A stretch of 13,620 bases of DNA from contig CAVLDO010000026.1 of assembly GCA_963662035.1 (NCBI GenBank), positions 1 through 13,620 of the forward strand. Direction: 5' to 3'. Shown here piece after piece: positions 6,565 to 13,620 of the stretch. Within the stretch, counting starts at the first letter, position 1. Each line of letters starts with the position of its first letter. This stretch comes from Equibacterium sp963662035 (GTDB lineage: Bacteria > Bacteroidota > Bacteroidia > Bacteroidales > UBA932). Position numbers and translations under genes: made by a program. Below the pieces are notes generated by a model, which made no database searches, was not told the origin of the DNA, and was given only the letters and a program-made list of their open reading frames with translations.

Positions 6565-8652
6565 CTATTTGCACCACCTGTCAAGCCAGTCAAACACCTC
6601 ACGGTGCCAGTATATGCAGTTCTGCGGCTGCAGCACCCAGTGGTTCTCGTCGGGGAAGAGGAGCATCTTGGACTCCACGCCCATCATCTGCGCGGCGTTG
6701 AAGGCCGCCATACCCTGGTCGTAGGGGACGCGGTAGTCTTTTTCGCCGTGGATTACCATTATGGGGGTGTCCCAGTTCCTGATTTTGGTGTGGGGCGAGT
6801 TGTCGTAGAGCCGCCTGGCCACAGGGTTGTCGCTCCAGGGTGCTCCGCTCTGCGGTGTGGAGGGGTCGGCTACTCCGCCGTTGTCCCAGTTGGGGAACCA
6901 CATCTCCTCGGTCTCCATAAACATATGCCCTTCGTCGAATATGCCGCAGTGGGCTATGAAGGCGCTGAAGCGCTTTTGGTGGATGCCCGCAAGGTTATAT
7001 ACCGAGTATCCGCCGTAGCTGGCGCCGATGGCGGCCATCTTGCCCACATAAGGCTCCGCCTTGAGTGTGTCGGCGGCCGTGAGGTAGTCCCGCATATTCT
7101 GGCCGATGTAGTCGCCGGAAATCTGCTCGCACCACGCCTGGCCGAATCCGGTGGTGCCGTGGCGGTTGGGCAGAATCACTATGTAGCCCTGCGAGGCCAT
7201 CAGGCGGTAGTTCCAGCGGGTGGACCACTCCTGGCTGAAGCAGCTCTGCGGACCCCCCAGGCACACCAGAATCGAGGGGTACACCTTGTCGGGGTTAAAC
7301 TTGGGGGGATAGAGCACCCAGGTGAGCATATTGCCGCCGTCGGTGGTCTCTATCCAGCGCTCTTCCATCTTTATCTCCTCCAGCTGGGAGAGAATGGCGT
7401 CGTTCTCGCGGGTCAGCTGATGCCATGAGCCGTCTGAGGGGTAAACTGCCACAATCTCGGCGGGACGCATCATCGAGGCATTGGTGGTGATGATAACATC
7501 GTTGCCGAATTCGTCCCTGGAGAATACCGGGCCGGCAAAATCTACCCACTCGTGCTCCGGGGTTATGCGCCTGAGGGCTCCGGTGGCCAGGTCGGCCTTC
7601 CAGATCTGGCCCAGACCCTCCACCACGGAGGAGAAGTAGATGCTGCCGCAGTCGGGGCTCCAGGCCGGAGCATCGGCATTGTAGTCGAAGCCCACTGTGA
7701 GCTCGCGTTTTGTGCGGCTCTCAAGGTCAATCACAAAGAGCCGCACTCGGTCGGCCTCATATCCGGCCCGCTCCATACTGAGCCAGGCTATGTATTTGCC
7801 ATCGGGGGAGAACACGGGGTTGGTGTCGTAGCCGGGCATCCCCTCGGTGAGGTTGTCGCAGCTCTTCTTTTTTACATCGTAGAGATAGATGTCGGTGTTG
7901 GTGGAAAAGGCGTATTCGCGCCCTGTGAGCTTGCGGCAGGAGTAGGCCACATATTTGCCATCCGGACTCCAGCTGAGCTGTTCCATACCGCCGAAAGGCT
8001 CGGTGGGCAGCTCAAACGGCGCGCCGTCGAGTATGTCCGTGCCCTTGCCCAGCTTGCCTTTCTTGAAGCTTGCAACATAAGTGTGGGGGATATACTCCAC
8101 AAAGTGGTCCCAATGGCGGTACATAAGATTGTCTATGGTGCGCACGTTGGCCTTCTTGAGGTCGGGATGGCGGTCGGTGGGGGCGGTGTAGTTCTTGAAC
8201 TGAGAGATGTAGAGCACCTTGCTTTCATCTGGGGAGAACTTGAATTCCGAGATGCCCCGCTCCACTTTGCTCACTTTTTGGGCCCCCTTGCCGTCGGAGC
8301 CGCAGACATACATCTGCCCACGGCACAGGTAGGCGATCTGCTTTCCGCCGCCGATCCAGCGGGCGTTGGAGATGCTCGCGTCGGATTTGGTAATCTGCAC
8401 CGGGTCGCTGCCGTCGGCATTCATCACAAACAGCTGGCGGCACTCGCAGTTCTGCTCTATGCTGGTGTATGACACGCCGTAGAGTATTTTGGTGCCGTCG
8501 GGAGATGGTTGGGGGTCGGAGACCTTGCCCATAAGGCGCATGACTTCCGGCGTGTAGTGGTCTGTCTTGACCTCGGGCTTTTTGATGTACCCGCCGCTAT
8601 GGCACGATGAGAGCATAATCATACAAATTGAAAGGAGCGCAAAACTTTTCAT
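6565..8652 (-). CDS. dpp5: Dipeptidyl-peptidase 5-like S9 serine peptidase
   Basis: 695-residue prolyl-oligopeptidase family (S9C) enzyme. A signal peptide with lipobox LSSC (Cys17) is followed by a seven-bladed beta-propeller (~40-420, with recurring WSPDGKY / FSPDGKY blade motifs) and a C-terminal alpha/beta hydrolase domain (~430-695). The catalytic triad is visible: Ser545 in GASYGGY, Asp639 in HGEKDYRVP, His671 in DENHWV. Length and layout match Porphyromonas DPP5, a periplasmic enzyme that removes N-terminal dipeptides with hydrophobic or Ala residues at P1. No acidic stretch follows the lipid Cys (CHSGGYIKK), so it probably faces the periplasm rather than the cell surface. Third gene of the menA-CPBP-dpp5 unit, 4 bases after the CPBP gene. 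S9C is certain; the DPP5 assignment is likely but not proven. Confidence 0.88.
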   Translation of the reverse strand: MKSFALLSICMIMLSSCHSGGYIKKPEVKTDHYTPEVMRLMGKVSDPQPSPDGTKILYGVSYTSIEQNCECRQLFVMNADGSDPVQITKSDASISNARWIGGGKQIAYLCRGQMYVCGSDGKGAQKVSKVERGISEFKFSPDESKVLYISQFKNYTAPTDRHPDLKKANVRTIDNLMYRHWDHFVEYIPHTYVASFKKGKLGKGTDILDGAPFELPTEPFGGMEQLSWSPDGKYVAYSCRKLTGREYAFSTNTDIYLYDVKKKSCDNLTEGMPGYDTNPVFSPDGKYIAWLSMERAGYEADRVRLFVIDLESRTKRELTVGFDYNADAPAWSPDCGSIYFSSVVEGLGQIWKADLATGALRRITPEHEWVDFAGPVFSRDEFGNDVIITTNASMMRPAEIVAVYPSDGSWHQLTRENDAILSQLEEIKMEERWIETTDGGNMLTWVLYPPKFNPDKVYPSILVCLGGPQSCFSQEWSTRWNYRLMASQGYIVILPNRHGTTGFGQAWCEQISGDYIGQNMRDYLTAADTLKAEPYVGKMAAIGASYGGYSVYNLAGIHQKRFSAFIAHCGIFDEGHMFMETEEMWFPNWDNGGVADPSTPQSGAPWSDNPVARRLYDNSPHTKIRNWDTPIMVIHGEKDYRVPYDQGMAAFNAAQMMGVESKMLLFPDENHWVLQPQNCIYWHREVFDWLDRWCK

Positions 8653-8656
8653 ATAA

Positions 8657-9328
8657 CTACATAATGGGGAAAATCACAAATACGGCGGTGTCCCAGACTG
8701 CGTGGGAGACAATCAGCGCCGGCAGCCACTGCGGCTTGAGATAATAGAGCAGGCCCCAGATGCCTCCCGCCACGGCAGCGGCCGCAATCAGCATAAAATT
8801 GAGAGAAGGCAGGTGTATCAGGGTGTAAACCAGCAGGGTGATGACGGCGGCCGCAAGGCGTGCGTTGCCCCCGGCACCCCGCCTGCCCTGCAGATATTCA
8901 GCTATGTTGCGCTGCAGGCATCCGCGCCAGAAAATCTCCTCCGCCGGGCCGGTGAGCAGCAGCAGCTGGGCGGCCAGCAGCCATTTGGCGGTGCCGTCCT
9001 TGAGGGCGTAGATTGTGTCCACCTGCGGCCGCGCAAAGGAAAACAGGGCGCCGGATATCTTGTCGCCCACCCAGAACACGCCCCACAGCAGGGCGGCGAG
9101 CAATAGTCCCAGCGCAATCTGCCCCGCAGAGAATCGCAGCCCGCTGCACCACTGCCCGAAAAGGGTAAAGGAGAGCACTATCAGCACTGCGCTGCTGAAG
9201 GCCATCATCCCCCAGAAGGGGACGTGGGGCGCCGTTATGGGGCTGAACATTACAAACCACAGCGCAAGGGCCGTCAGAGTGCAGGCTACTATCTTGCGCA
9301 GGAGGGTTCTGTTGATGCCCGCATCCAT
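8657..9328 (-). CDS. CPBP-family intramembrane metalloprotease (CAAX-like)
   Basis: 223-residue integral membrane protein with about six to eight hydrophobic segments and the CPBP (Abi/CAAX protease and bacteriocin-processing) motifs: PAEEIFWRG with Glu130-Glu131 and Arg135, a His in LIHLPSLN (His172), and a third-motif His in IVSHAVWD (His209). These Glu and His residues form the intramembrane metal/catalytic site in the family. Bacterial members are linked to bacteriocin self-immunity, peptide maturation or membrane protein turnover; no bacteriocin precursor is visible nearby, so the target is unknown. It sits between menA (3-base gap) and dpp5 (4-base gap), so it is transcribed with both. 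It may simply hitchhike in a housekeeping operon. Confidence 0.85.
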   Translation of the reverse strand: MDAGINRTLLRKIVACTLTALALWFVMFSPITAPHVPFWGMMAFSSAVLIVLSFTLFGQWCSGLRFSAGQIALGLLLAALLWGVFWVGDKISGALFSFARPQVDTIYALKDGTAKWLLAAQLLLLTGPAEEIFWRGCLQRNIAEYLQGRRGAGGNARLAAAVITLLVYTLIHLPSLNFMLIAAAAVAGGIWGLLYYLKPQWLPALIVSHAVWDTAVFVIFPIM

Positions 9329-9331
9329 ATC

Positions 9332-10213
9332 TTACAGGATTGCGGCAATCAGAAAGCCGATGCACAGCAGCATACCGGAAATCATCTGCAGTTTTGCGGT
9401 CATCTGATCCAGCGGATTGAAGGCGCAAAGCCCTTCGCTCTTGAATTTGAGCACCTGACGGATATTGCCCGCCACAACGGGGGCGGAGAGGAATATAAGC
9501 AGGCACCACATGGGGAACGCCCCGCAGACCACTGCCACAAGGGTGTAGAGGCAGGGTATGGTCACGAGCGCGATGTAATGCCACACGGAGGCCTCGGGGC
9601 CTATGACGGCGGCGAAACTGCGGGCGCCAGCCTTGGAGTCGGTGGGGATGTCGCGGGCGTTGTTGGCGTGCAGCACCGCCACTGTGATAAGTCCCACGGG
9701 GATGCTGAGCAGCAGGGTGCTATAGTCGATGTGCCCCAGAGTCACCAGCGATGTGCCCAGCATAGGCAGCACGCCAAACACCAGAAAGATGTCGGTGTCG
9801 CCCAGCGCGTGGAATTTGGCCCGGGAGTAGAGCATCGTGAGCAGCGCGCCCAGTATGCCTATAACCAGCAGCTGCCAGCTGCTCAACAGGGTCAGCACAA
9901 GCCCTATGGCTATTCCGACGGCATAAAGTATGATGGCGAAGCGCTTGTATTGTGCGGGGGTGTATTCTCCGCTCACAAGCTCCTGAATGCACACGGCCTC
10001 CTTGCTGTCTATTCCCGAGACATAGTCGCGGTAGTCGCTGTGCACATTGCCGGCGGCGTGGAATACTATGATGCCCACCAGCGCAAGAGCTGCATTGAGC
10101 CAGTTTATGCTCCCGCCTCCATGCTTATATAAGAGGAAAAGAGTAGTGGCTACAACCGGTGTGGCGGATACGACAAAAGACCAGGGTCTGGTCACAAAAA
10201 ACCATTTTTTCAT
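9332..10213 (-). CDS. menA: 1,4-dihydroxy-2-naphthoate prenyltransferase (MenA, UbiA family)
   Basis: 293-residue polytopic membrane enzyme with about eight to nine helices. It carries both Asp-rich UbiA motifs: NVHSDYRDYVSGID (Asn56, Asp60, Asp63, Asp69) and NNARDIPTDSKAG (Asn184-Asn185, Asp188, Asp192). The NN-RD--TD-KAG form of the second motif is characteristic of MenA rather than UbiA or protohaem farnesyltransferase. MenA joins the polyprenyl tail to 1,4-dihydroxy-2-naphthoate in menaquinone synthesis, and menaquinone is the main respiratory quinone of Bacteroidales. Other men genes are not in the window. It is the first gene of the menA-CPBP-dpp5 unit, with a TATCTTTG -7 element only 4 bases before its ATG. 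A different UbiA substrate is possible but less likely. Confidence 0.85.
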   Translation of the reverse strand: MKKWFFVTRPWSFVVSATPVVATTLFLLYKHGGGSINWLNAALALVGIIVFHAAGNVHSDYRDYVSGIDSKEAVCIQELVSGEYTPAQYKRFAIILYAVGIAIGLVLTLLSSWQLLVIGILGALLTMLYSRAKFHALGDTDIFLVFGVLPMLGTSLVTLGHIDYSTLLLSIPVGLITVAVLHANNARDIPTDSKAGARSFAAVIGPEASVWHYIALVTIPCLYTLVAVVCGAFPMWCLLIFLSAPVVAGNIRQVLKFKSEGLCAFNPLDQMTAKLQMISGMLLCIGFLIAAIL

Positions 10214-10217
10214 ACGC

Positions 10218-10225
10218 CAAAGATA
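10218..10225 (-). promoter_or_regulatory. Promoter -7 element for menA
   Basis: The minus strand reads TATCTTTG at 10225-10218, an exact TAnnTTTG. Only 4 bases separate it from the menA ATG (10213-10211), so the transcript should have almost no 5' leader. No good TTTG stands at the usual -33 distance (CAGT occurs near 10248-10245), so the promoter may be weak or need an activator. Confidence 0.6.
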
Positions 10226-10261
10226 TGCACTTTTTACAATATGGACTGCGGCGATTTAAGA

Positions 10262-10306
10262 CCCTCCCTGTTTACCGTTTACACGGCATAACGCCCGCCG
10301 GGAGGG
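10262..10306 (-). terminator. Possible terminator or structured 3' end of pepT
   Basis: Six bases after the pepT stop on the minus strand, CCCTCCC (10306-10300) can pair with GGGAGGG (10268-10262). The 31-base loop between them holds a smaller CCGT-GTAA-ACGG hairpin. The tail is TCTTAAAT, which is only modestly U-rich, so intrinsic termination would be weak. The gap 10214-10311 holds nothing else apart from the menA promoter. Confidence 0.45.
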
Positions 10307-10311
10307 CCTTG

Positions 10312-11526
10312 CTATCTTTGCGCATAAATCCGGATGATGTTAAGGATGACTTCCGTTGCCTTTTCCATACTCTCAACCGGCACGAACTCCAGTTTGCCGT
10401 GGAAATTGTGGCCGCCCGCGAAGATGTTGGGGCAGGGGAGCCCCATAAAGGAGAGGTTAGCCCCGTCTGTGCCGCCGCGGATGGGCTGCACGTGAGCCGT
10501 GACGCCGGCCATCTCGATAGCCTTGACGGCATTGTCCACCACGTGCCTGTGGGGTTCCACCATCTCGCGCATATTGCGGTACTGGTCGCGGATGTCGGCC
10601 GATACTATGTCGCCGTATTTGAGGTTGATAAAATCCACGCACTGCTGCACCAGCTGCTTTTTGCGGGCGAAGAGGCCAGCGTCGTGGTCGCGGATTATGT
10701 AGGAGAGGTCGGCCTCCTCCACAACGCCCTTGAAGCTTGTCAGGTGGATGAAGCCCTCATAACCTTCTGTATATTCGGGACGCTGCTCCACCGGCAGCAG
10801 GGCGTTGAACTCCATTGCCACCAGGCAGGCATTTATCATTTTGTTCTTGGCATATCCCGGGTGGATGTTGCGCCCCGCGATGTGGATTTTTGCGCTGGCG
10901 GCGTTGAAGTTCTCGTATTCCAGTTCGCCTATCATTCCGCCGTCCATAGTGTAGCCGTAGTCGGCGCCGAATTTGCGCACGTCAAACTTGGATACTCCGC
11001 GCCCGATCTCCTCGTCGGGAGTGAAGGCTATCTTGACTTCTCCGTGCGGGAACTCCGGATGGTTCACGATATATTCGGCGGCGCACATTATCTCAGACAC
11101 ACCGGCTTTGTCATCGGCCCCCAGCAGGGTGGTGCCGTCGGTGGTGACCAGCGTCTGCCCCTTGTACTGCGCCAACTCGGGGAATTCCGCCACATGCAGC
11201 CATTTGTCGCCGCCCAGGAGTATGTCTCCGCCGTCGTAGTTCTTCACTATCTGCGGTCTGATGCCGTTGCCGGGGGCGTCGGGAGAAGTGTCCACGTGGG
11301 CTATGAAGCCCAGTTTGGGGATATCGCCGCCGCAGTTTGCCGGGATGGATGCCATCACATAGCCGTACTTGTCGAGGGTGGCTTCAATGCCCATCGCCTG
11401 CAGCTCGTCCCGGAGCTGCGAGAGCAGTTTGAGTTGCTTGGCGGTGGAGGGCTGGCTTTCGCTCTCCTCGCTCGATTGGGTGTCGAACGACACGTATCTC
11501 AAGAATTTGTCGAGTATCTTTTCCAT
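10312..11526 (-). CDS. pepT: Peptidase T (tripeptide aminopeptidase, M20B)
   Basis: 404-residue cytosolic zinc aminopeptidase that removes the N-terminal residue from tripeptides. It is full length against E. coli PepT (~408). Expected di-zinc ligands and catalytic residues are present: His77 and Asp79 in AHVDTSPD, Asp138/139 in LLGADDKAG, Glu172-Glu173 in PDEEIGRG, Asp195 in TMDGG, and His373 in GGHNFHGK. The dimerisation-domain hallmark GRNIHPGYAKNKMINA (218-233) is also intact. It starts 3 bases after the OPT transporter stop, so it is cotranscribed with a peptide importer, which fits hydrolysis of imported tripeptides. Its last codons (GCG CAA AGA TAG) create a chance TATCTTTG on the opposite strand. 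Confidence 0.95.
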   Translation of the reverse strand: MEKILDKFLRYVSFDTQSSEESESQPSTAKQLKLLSQLRDELQAMGIEATLDKYGYVMASIPANCGGDIPKLGFIAHVDTSPDAPGNGIRPQIVKNYDGGDILLGGDKWLHVAEFPELAQYKGQTLVTTDGTTLLGADDKAGVSEIMCAAEYIVNHPEFPHGEVKIAFTPDEEIGRGVSKFDVRKFGADYGYTMDGGMIGELEYENFNAASAKIHIAGRNIHPGYAKNKMINACLVAMEFNALLPVEQRPEYTEGYEGFIHLTSFKGVVEEADLSYIIRDHDAGLFARKKQLVQQCVDFINLKYGDIVSADIRDQYRNMREMVEPHRHVVDNAVKAIEMAGVTAHVQPIRGGTDGANLSFMGLPCPNIFAGGHNFHGKLEFVPVESMEKATEVILNIIRIYAQR

Positions 11527-11529
11527 AGA

Positions 11530-13530
11530 TTATTCAGCTTTTTTGACTTTAAGGCAACTGTATATAAGGTAGAATATTATAAGCGCGTATGCCAGAATGG
11601 CAATTCCCTGGCCCGCAGTTGAGGCAGCCCACCTCGCATTGAAGGCGTCCACGCCGGCAAAGCGCAGCACTGCGCTCACCACGCCCATCAGCGCGCCGCC
11701 GGCAATGAATCCGGAGGCGAGCAGGGTTCCCTTCTCTTTGCGCGCCTCGTTGAGGGCGGCATCTTTGCTGCGGGTGCTCACAAACCAGCTCACAGCGCCG
11801 CCCAAGAGCAGCGGGAGGTTGAGTTCCATAGGGATAAACATACCCAGGGCAAAAGCCAGCGCGGGCACATTGAATAGGGTGAGCACAATGGCCAGCACGG
11901 CTCCGATGCCGTAGAGCAGCCACGGGGCGCCGCCGCCCGACATCAGCGGCTCTATCACGGCCGCCATCGCATTGGCCTGCGGGGCCACCAGGGCGTTCTC
12001 TCCGGTAAAGCCGTAGGTTTTGTTGAGCACTATTATCACGCCGCCCACAGTGGCCGCAGCCACCAGAGTCCCCAAAAACTTCCAGGTCTCCTGCACTTTG
12101 GGGGTCGTGCCCACCCAGTAGCCGATTTTAAGGTCGGTGACAAAGGCCCCCGCCATACTCAGGGCGGTGCACACCACGCCACCTATTATTAATGCGGCGG
12201 TCATTCCGGCGGTGCCGTTGAGCCCGGCCGCCACCATAATCACACTGGTCAGAATCAGGGTCATAAGTGTCATCCCGCTCACGGGGTTGGTGCCCACGAT
12301 GGCGATGGCGCCTGCCGCCACCGTTGTGAACAGGAAGGCTATGATGCCCACCACCAGCAGTGCTATTATGGCCTGCCAGAGGTTGTGGATTACTCCGAAA
12401 TAGAAGAACGCGAAGGTCACCAGAAGGGTCAGCAGCACCCCTGCCACCACAATCTTCATAGAGATGTCGCGCTGGGTGCGGATAGCCTCCGCCTCGTCCG
12501 CGCCCTTCTTGCCCTTGAACTCCTTGGCTGCGAGACCCACCGCCGACTTGATGATGCCGGCCGACTTGACGATGCCAATTATGCCGGCGGTGGCGATGCC
12601 GCCGATGCCGATGTGGCGCGCATAGGTGGTGAATATCTCCTCTGCGCTCATCTCGCCCACGGTGGCGGTGATTCCGGAGTGCATCAGGTCAATCACATCG
12701 GGCCCGAACACCAGATTCATCAGCGGGATTATCACCAGCCACACCAAAAACGAGCCGCAGCAGATTATGAATGCATATTTGAGCCCCACGATGTAGCCCA
12801 GACCCGCCACGGCGGCGCCAACATTGAGCTTGAGCACAACCTTGGCCTTGTCGGCCAGAGCCGCGCCCCAGGGGAGGATGCGGGTGGTGACCGTCTCCGA
12901 CCACCAGCCAAACGTGGAAACTATGAAGTCGTAGATGCCGCCGATAAGGCCGCTTGCCAGCAGGGCCTTGGCCCCTTTGCCGCCGCTCTCGCCGCTCACC
13001 AGCACCTGAGTGGTGGCCGTCGCCTCGGGGAAGGGGTACTTGCCGTGCATATCCTTCACGAAATACTTGCGGAAGGGGATCAGAAACAGGATGCCCAGTA
13101 TTCCGCCCAGCAGGGAGCTGAAGAACACCTTGGTGAAATCCACTGTGAGGGCGGGATATTTGGCCTGCAATATATATAGTGCGGGGAGGGTGAAGATGGC
13201 CCCGGCCACAATTGCGCCGCTGCAGGCGCCGATGGACTGGATGATGACATTCTCCCCCAGGGCGTTCTTGCGCTTGCAGGCGCTGGAAAGGCCCACCGCT
13301 ATTATTGCGATTGGGATGGCCGCCTCAAACACCTGCCCCACCTTGAGGCCGAGGTAGGCTGCGGCCGCCGAGAAAATAATTGTCATAATCAGGCCGATCG
13401 AGACCGACCAGACATTTGCCTCCGGGTATTTTTTTGCCGGAGACATCAGCGGGGTGTATTCTTCCCCCGCTTTAAGCTCACGGTAAGCGTTTTCCGGGAG
13501 CGAAGCCTTGGTTTTCTGTGATTCTTCCAT
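11530..13530 (-). CDS. OPT-family oligopeptide transporter
   Basis: 666-residue polytopic membrane protein, probably about 14-16 helices, of the OPT (oligopeptide transporter) family, bacterial branch. Hallmarks: AYLGLKVGQVFEAAIP (58-73), HGKYPFPEATATTQVL (162-177) and NPVSGMTLMTLIL (415-427). A charged cytoplasmic loop (~335-358, AAKEFKGKKGADEAEA) splits the two halves. OPT proteins import small peptides or, in the YSL branch, metal chelates, usually driven by protons. The downstream pepT, 3 bases away, argues for peptides over metal chelates. The N-terminal ~38 residues are hydrophilic. ATG 13530 is chosen because a TATCTTTG -7 element sits 7 bases upstream. No frameshift or truncation seen. 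Confidence 0.93.
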   Translation of the reverse strand: MEESQKTKASLPENAYRELKAGEEYTPLMSPAKKYPEANVWSVSIGLIMTIIFSAAAAYLGLKVGQVFEAAIPIAIIAVGLSSACKRKNALGENVIIQSIGACSGAIVAGAIFTLPALYILQAKYPALTVDFTKVFFSSLLGGILGILFLIPFRKYFVKDMHGKYPFPEATATTQVLVSGESGGKGAKALLASGLIGGIYDFIVSTFGWWSETVTTRILPWGAALADKAKVVLKLNVGAAVAGLGYIVGLKYAFIICCGSFLVWLVIIPLMNLVFGPDVIDLMHSGITATVGEMSAEEIFTTYARHIGIGGIATAGIIGIVKSAGIIKSAVGLAAKEFKGKKGADEAEAIRTQRDISMKIVVAGVLLTLLVTFAFFYFGVIHNLWQAIIALLVVGIIAFLFTTVAAGAIAIVGTNPVSGMTLMTLILTSVIMVAAGLNGTAGMTAALIIGGVVCTALSMAGAFVTDLKIGYWVGTTPKVQETWKFLGTLVAAATVGGVIIVLNKTYGFTGENALVAPQANAMAAVIEPLMSGGGAPWLLYGIGAVLAIVLTLFNVPALAFALGMFIPMELNLPLLLGGAVSWFVSTRSKDAALNEARKEKGTLLASGFIAGGALMGVVSAVLRFAGVDAFNARWAASTAGQGIAILAYALIIFYLIYSCLKVKKAE

Positions 13531-13537
13531 AATGTCT

Positions 13538-13568
13538 CAAAGATAGGCACAAATGTGTCAAATGAAAA
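13538..13568 (-). promoter_or_regulatory. Promoter of the OPT-pepT operon
   Basis: On the minus strand an exact -7 element TATCTTTG (13545-13538) lies 7 bases before the OPT start codon. At the -33 distance there is a T-rich TTTT tract (13568-13565) rather than a clean TTTG; a true TTTG sits at 13562-13559 but with only 13 bases of spacing. The expected transcript would have a leader of only a few bases. The remaining 13569-13620 is AT-rich and shows nothing else. Confidence 0.6.
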
Positions 13569-13620
13569 AATATGAAAAAGAATAGCAGAAAAATTTGGAA
13601 GAAAGGAAAAGATGCTTACC

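Noticed and set aside
7552..8472. Long plus-strand open frame opposite dpp5
   Set aside because: It is a frame shadow. dpp5 has intact catalytic motifs and beta-propeller repeats on the minus strand, while the plus frame shows no domain.
10313..10320. Exact TATCTTTG on the plus strand at the pepT 3' end, a possible antisense promoter
   Set aside because: It arises from the codons CAA AGA TAG of pepT, has no TTTG at the -33 distance, and would only transcribe antisense to pepT.

Overview
The window looks like core chromosome from a GC-rich member of Bacteroidota, order Bacteroidales, possibly Rikenellaceae/Alistipes-like. The evidence is a minus-strand 16S rRNA 5' end with the GAACGCTAGCGGCAGGC variant at the left edge, several exact Bacteroidota -7 promoter elements (TAnnTTTG), no obvious Shine-Dalgarno sequences, BACON and FISUMP domains in a lipoprotein, and a DPP5-type S9 peptidase. 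The placement below phylum level rests on about 47 bases of 16S and is tentative.

Layout. Positions 1-47 are the start of a 16S gene reading leftward, followed by its leader and promoter. Back to back with that promoter is a rightward promoter for a tightly packed five-gene operon (285-4779): two short chromate-transporter (CHR) subunits, a GH3-family acyl-acid amide synthetase, a double VOC/glyoxalase-fold protein and an SDR oxidoreductase. Convergent with it is a leftward pair: a BACON-BACON-FISUMP lipoprotein and a small one-TM protein. The intrinsic terminator of that pair lies inside the 3' end of the SDR gene. Further right are two more leftward operons. One is menA, a CPBP membrane protease and a DPP5-like peptidase (10213-6565). 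The other is an OPT oligopeptide transporter followed by pepT (13530-10312).

How the genes fit together. DPP5 (dipeptide release in the cell envelope), the OPT transporter (peptide uptake) and PepT (cytosolic tripeptide cleavage) form a plausible peptide-feeding route. MenA supplies menaquinone for anaerobic respiration. The CHR/GH3/VOC/SDR operon carries enzymes that could activate an acyl acid, conjugate it to an amine or amino acid, and oxidise or reduce it, next to an anion transporter. Its substrate cannot be read from the sequence. It is the best candidate here for an uncharacterised pathway, but each family is known and the grouping may be ordinary for the order.

There is no mobile element, CRISPR array, tRNA or prophage signal. 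Apart from the 237-base 16S leader/promoter region, gaps between genes are under 100 bases. The last ~50 bases (13569-13620) show nothing I can name.
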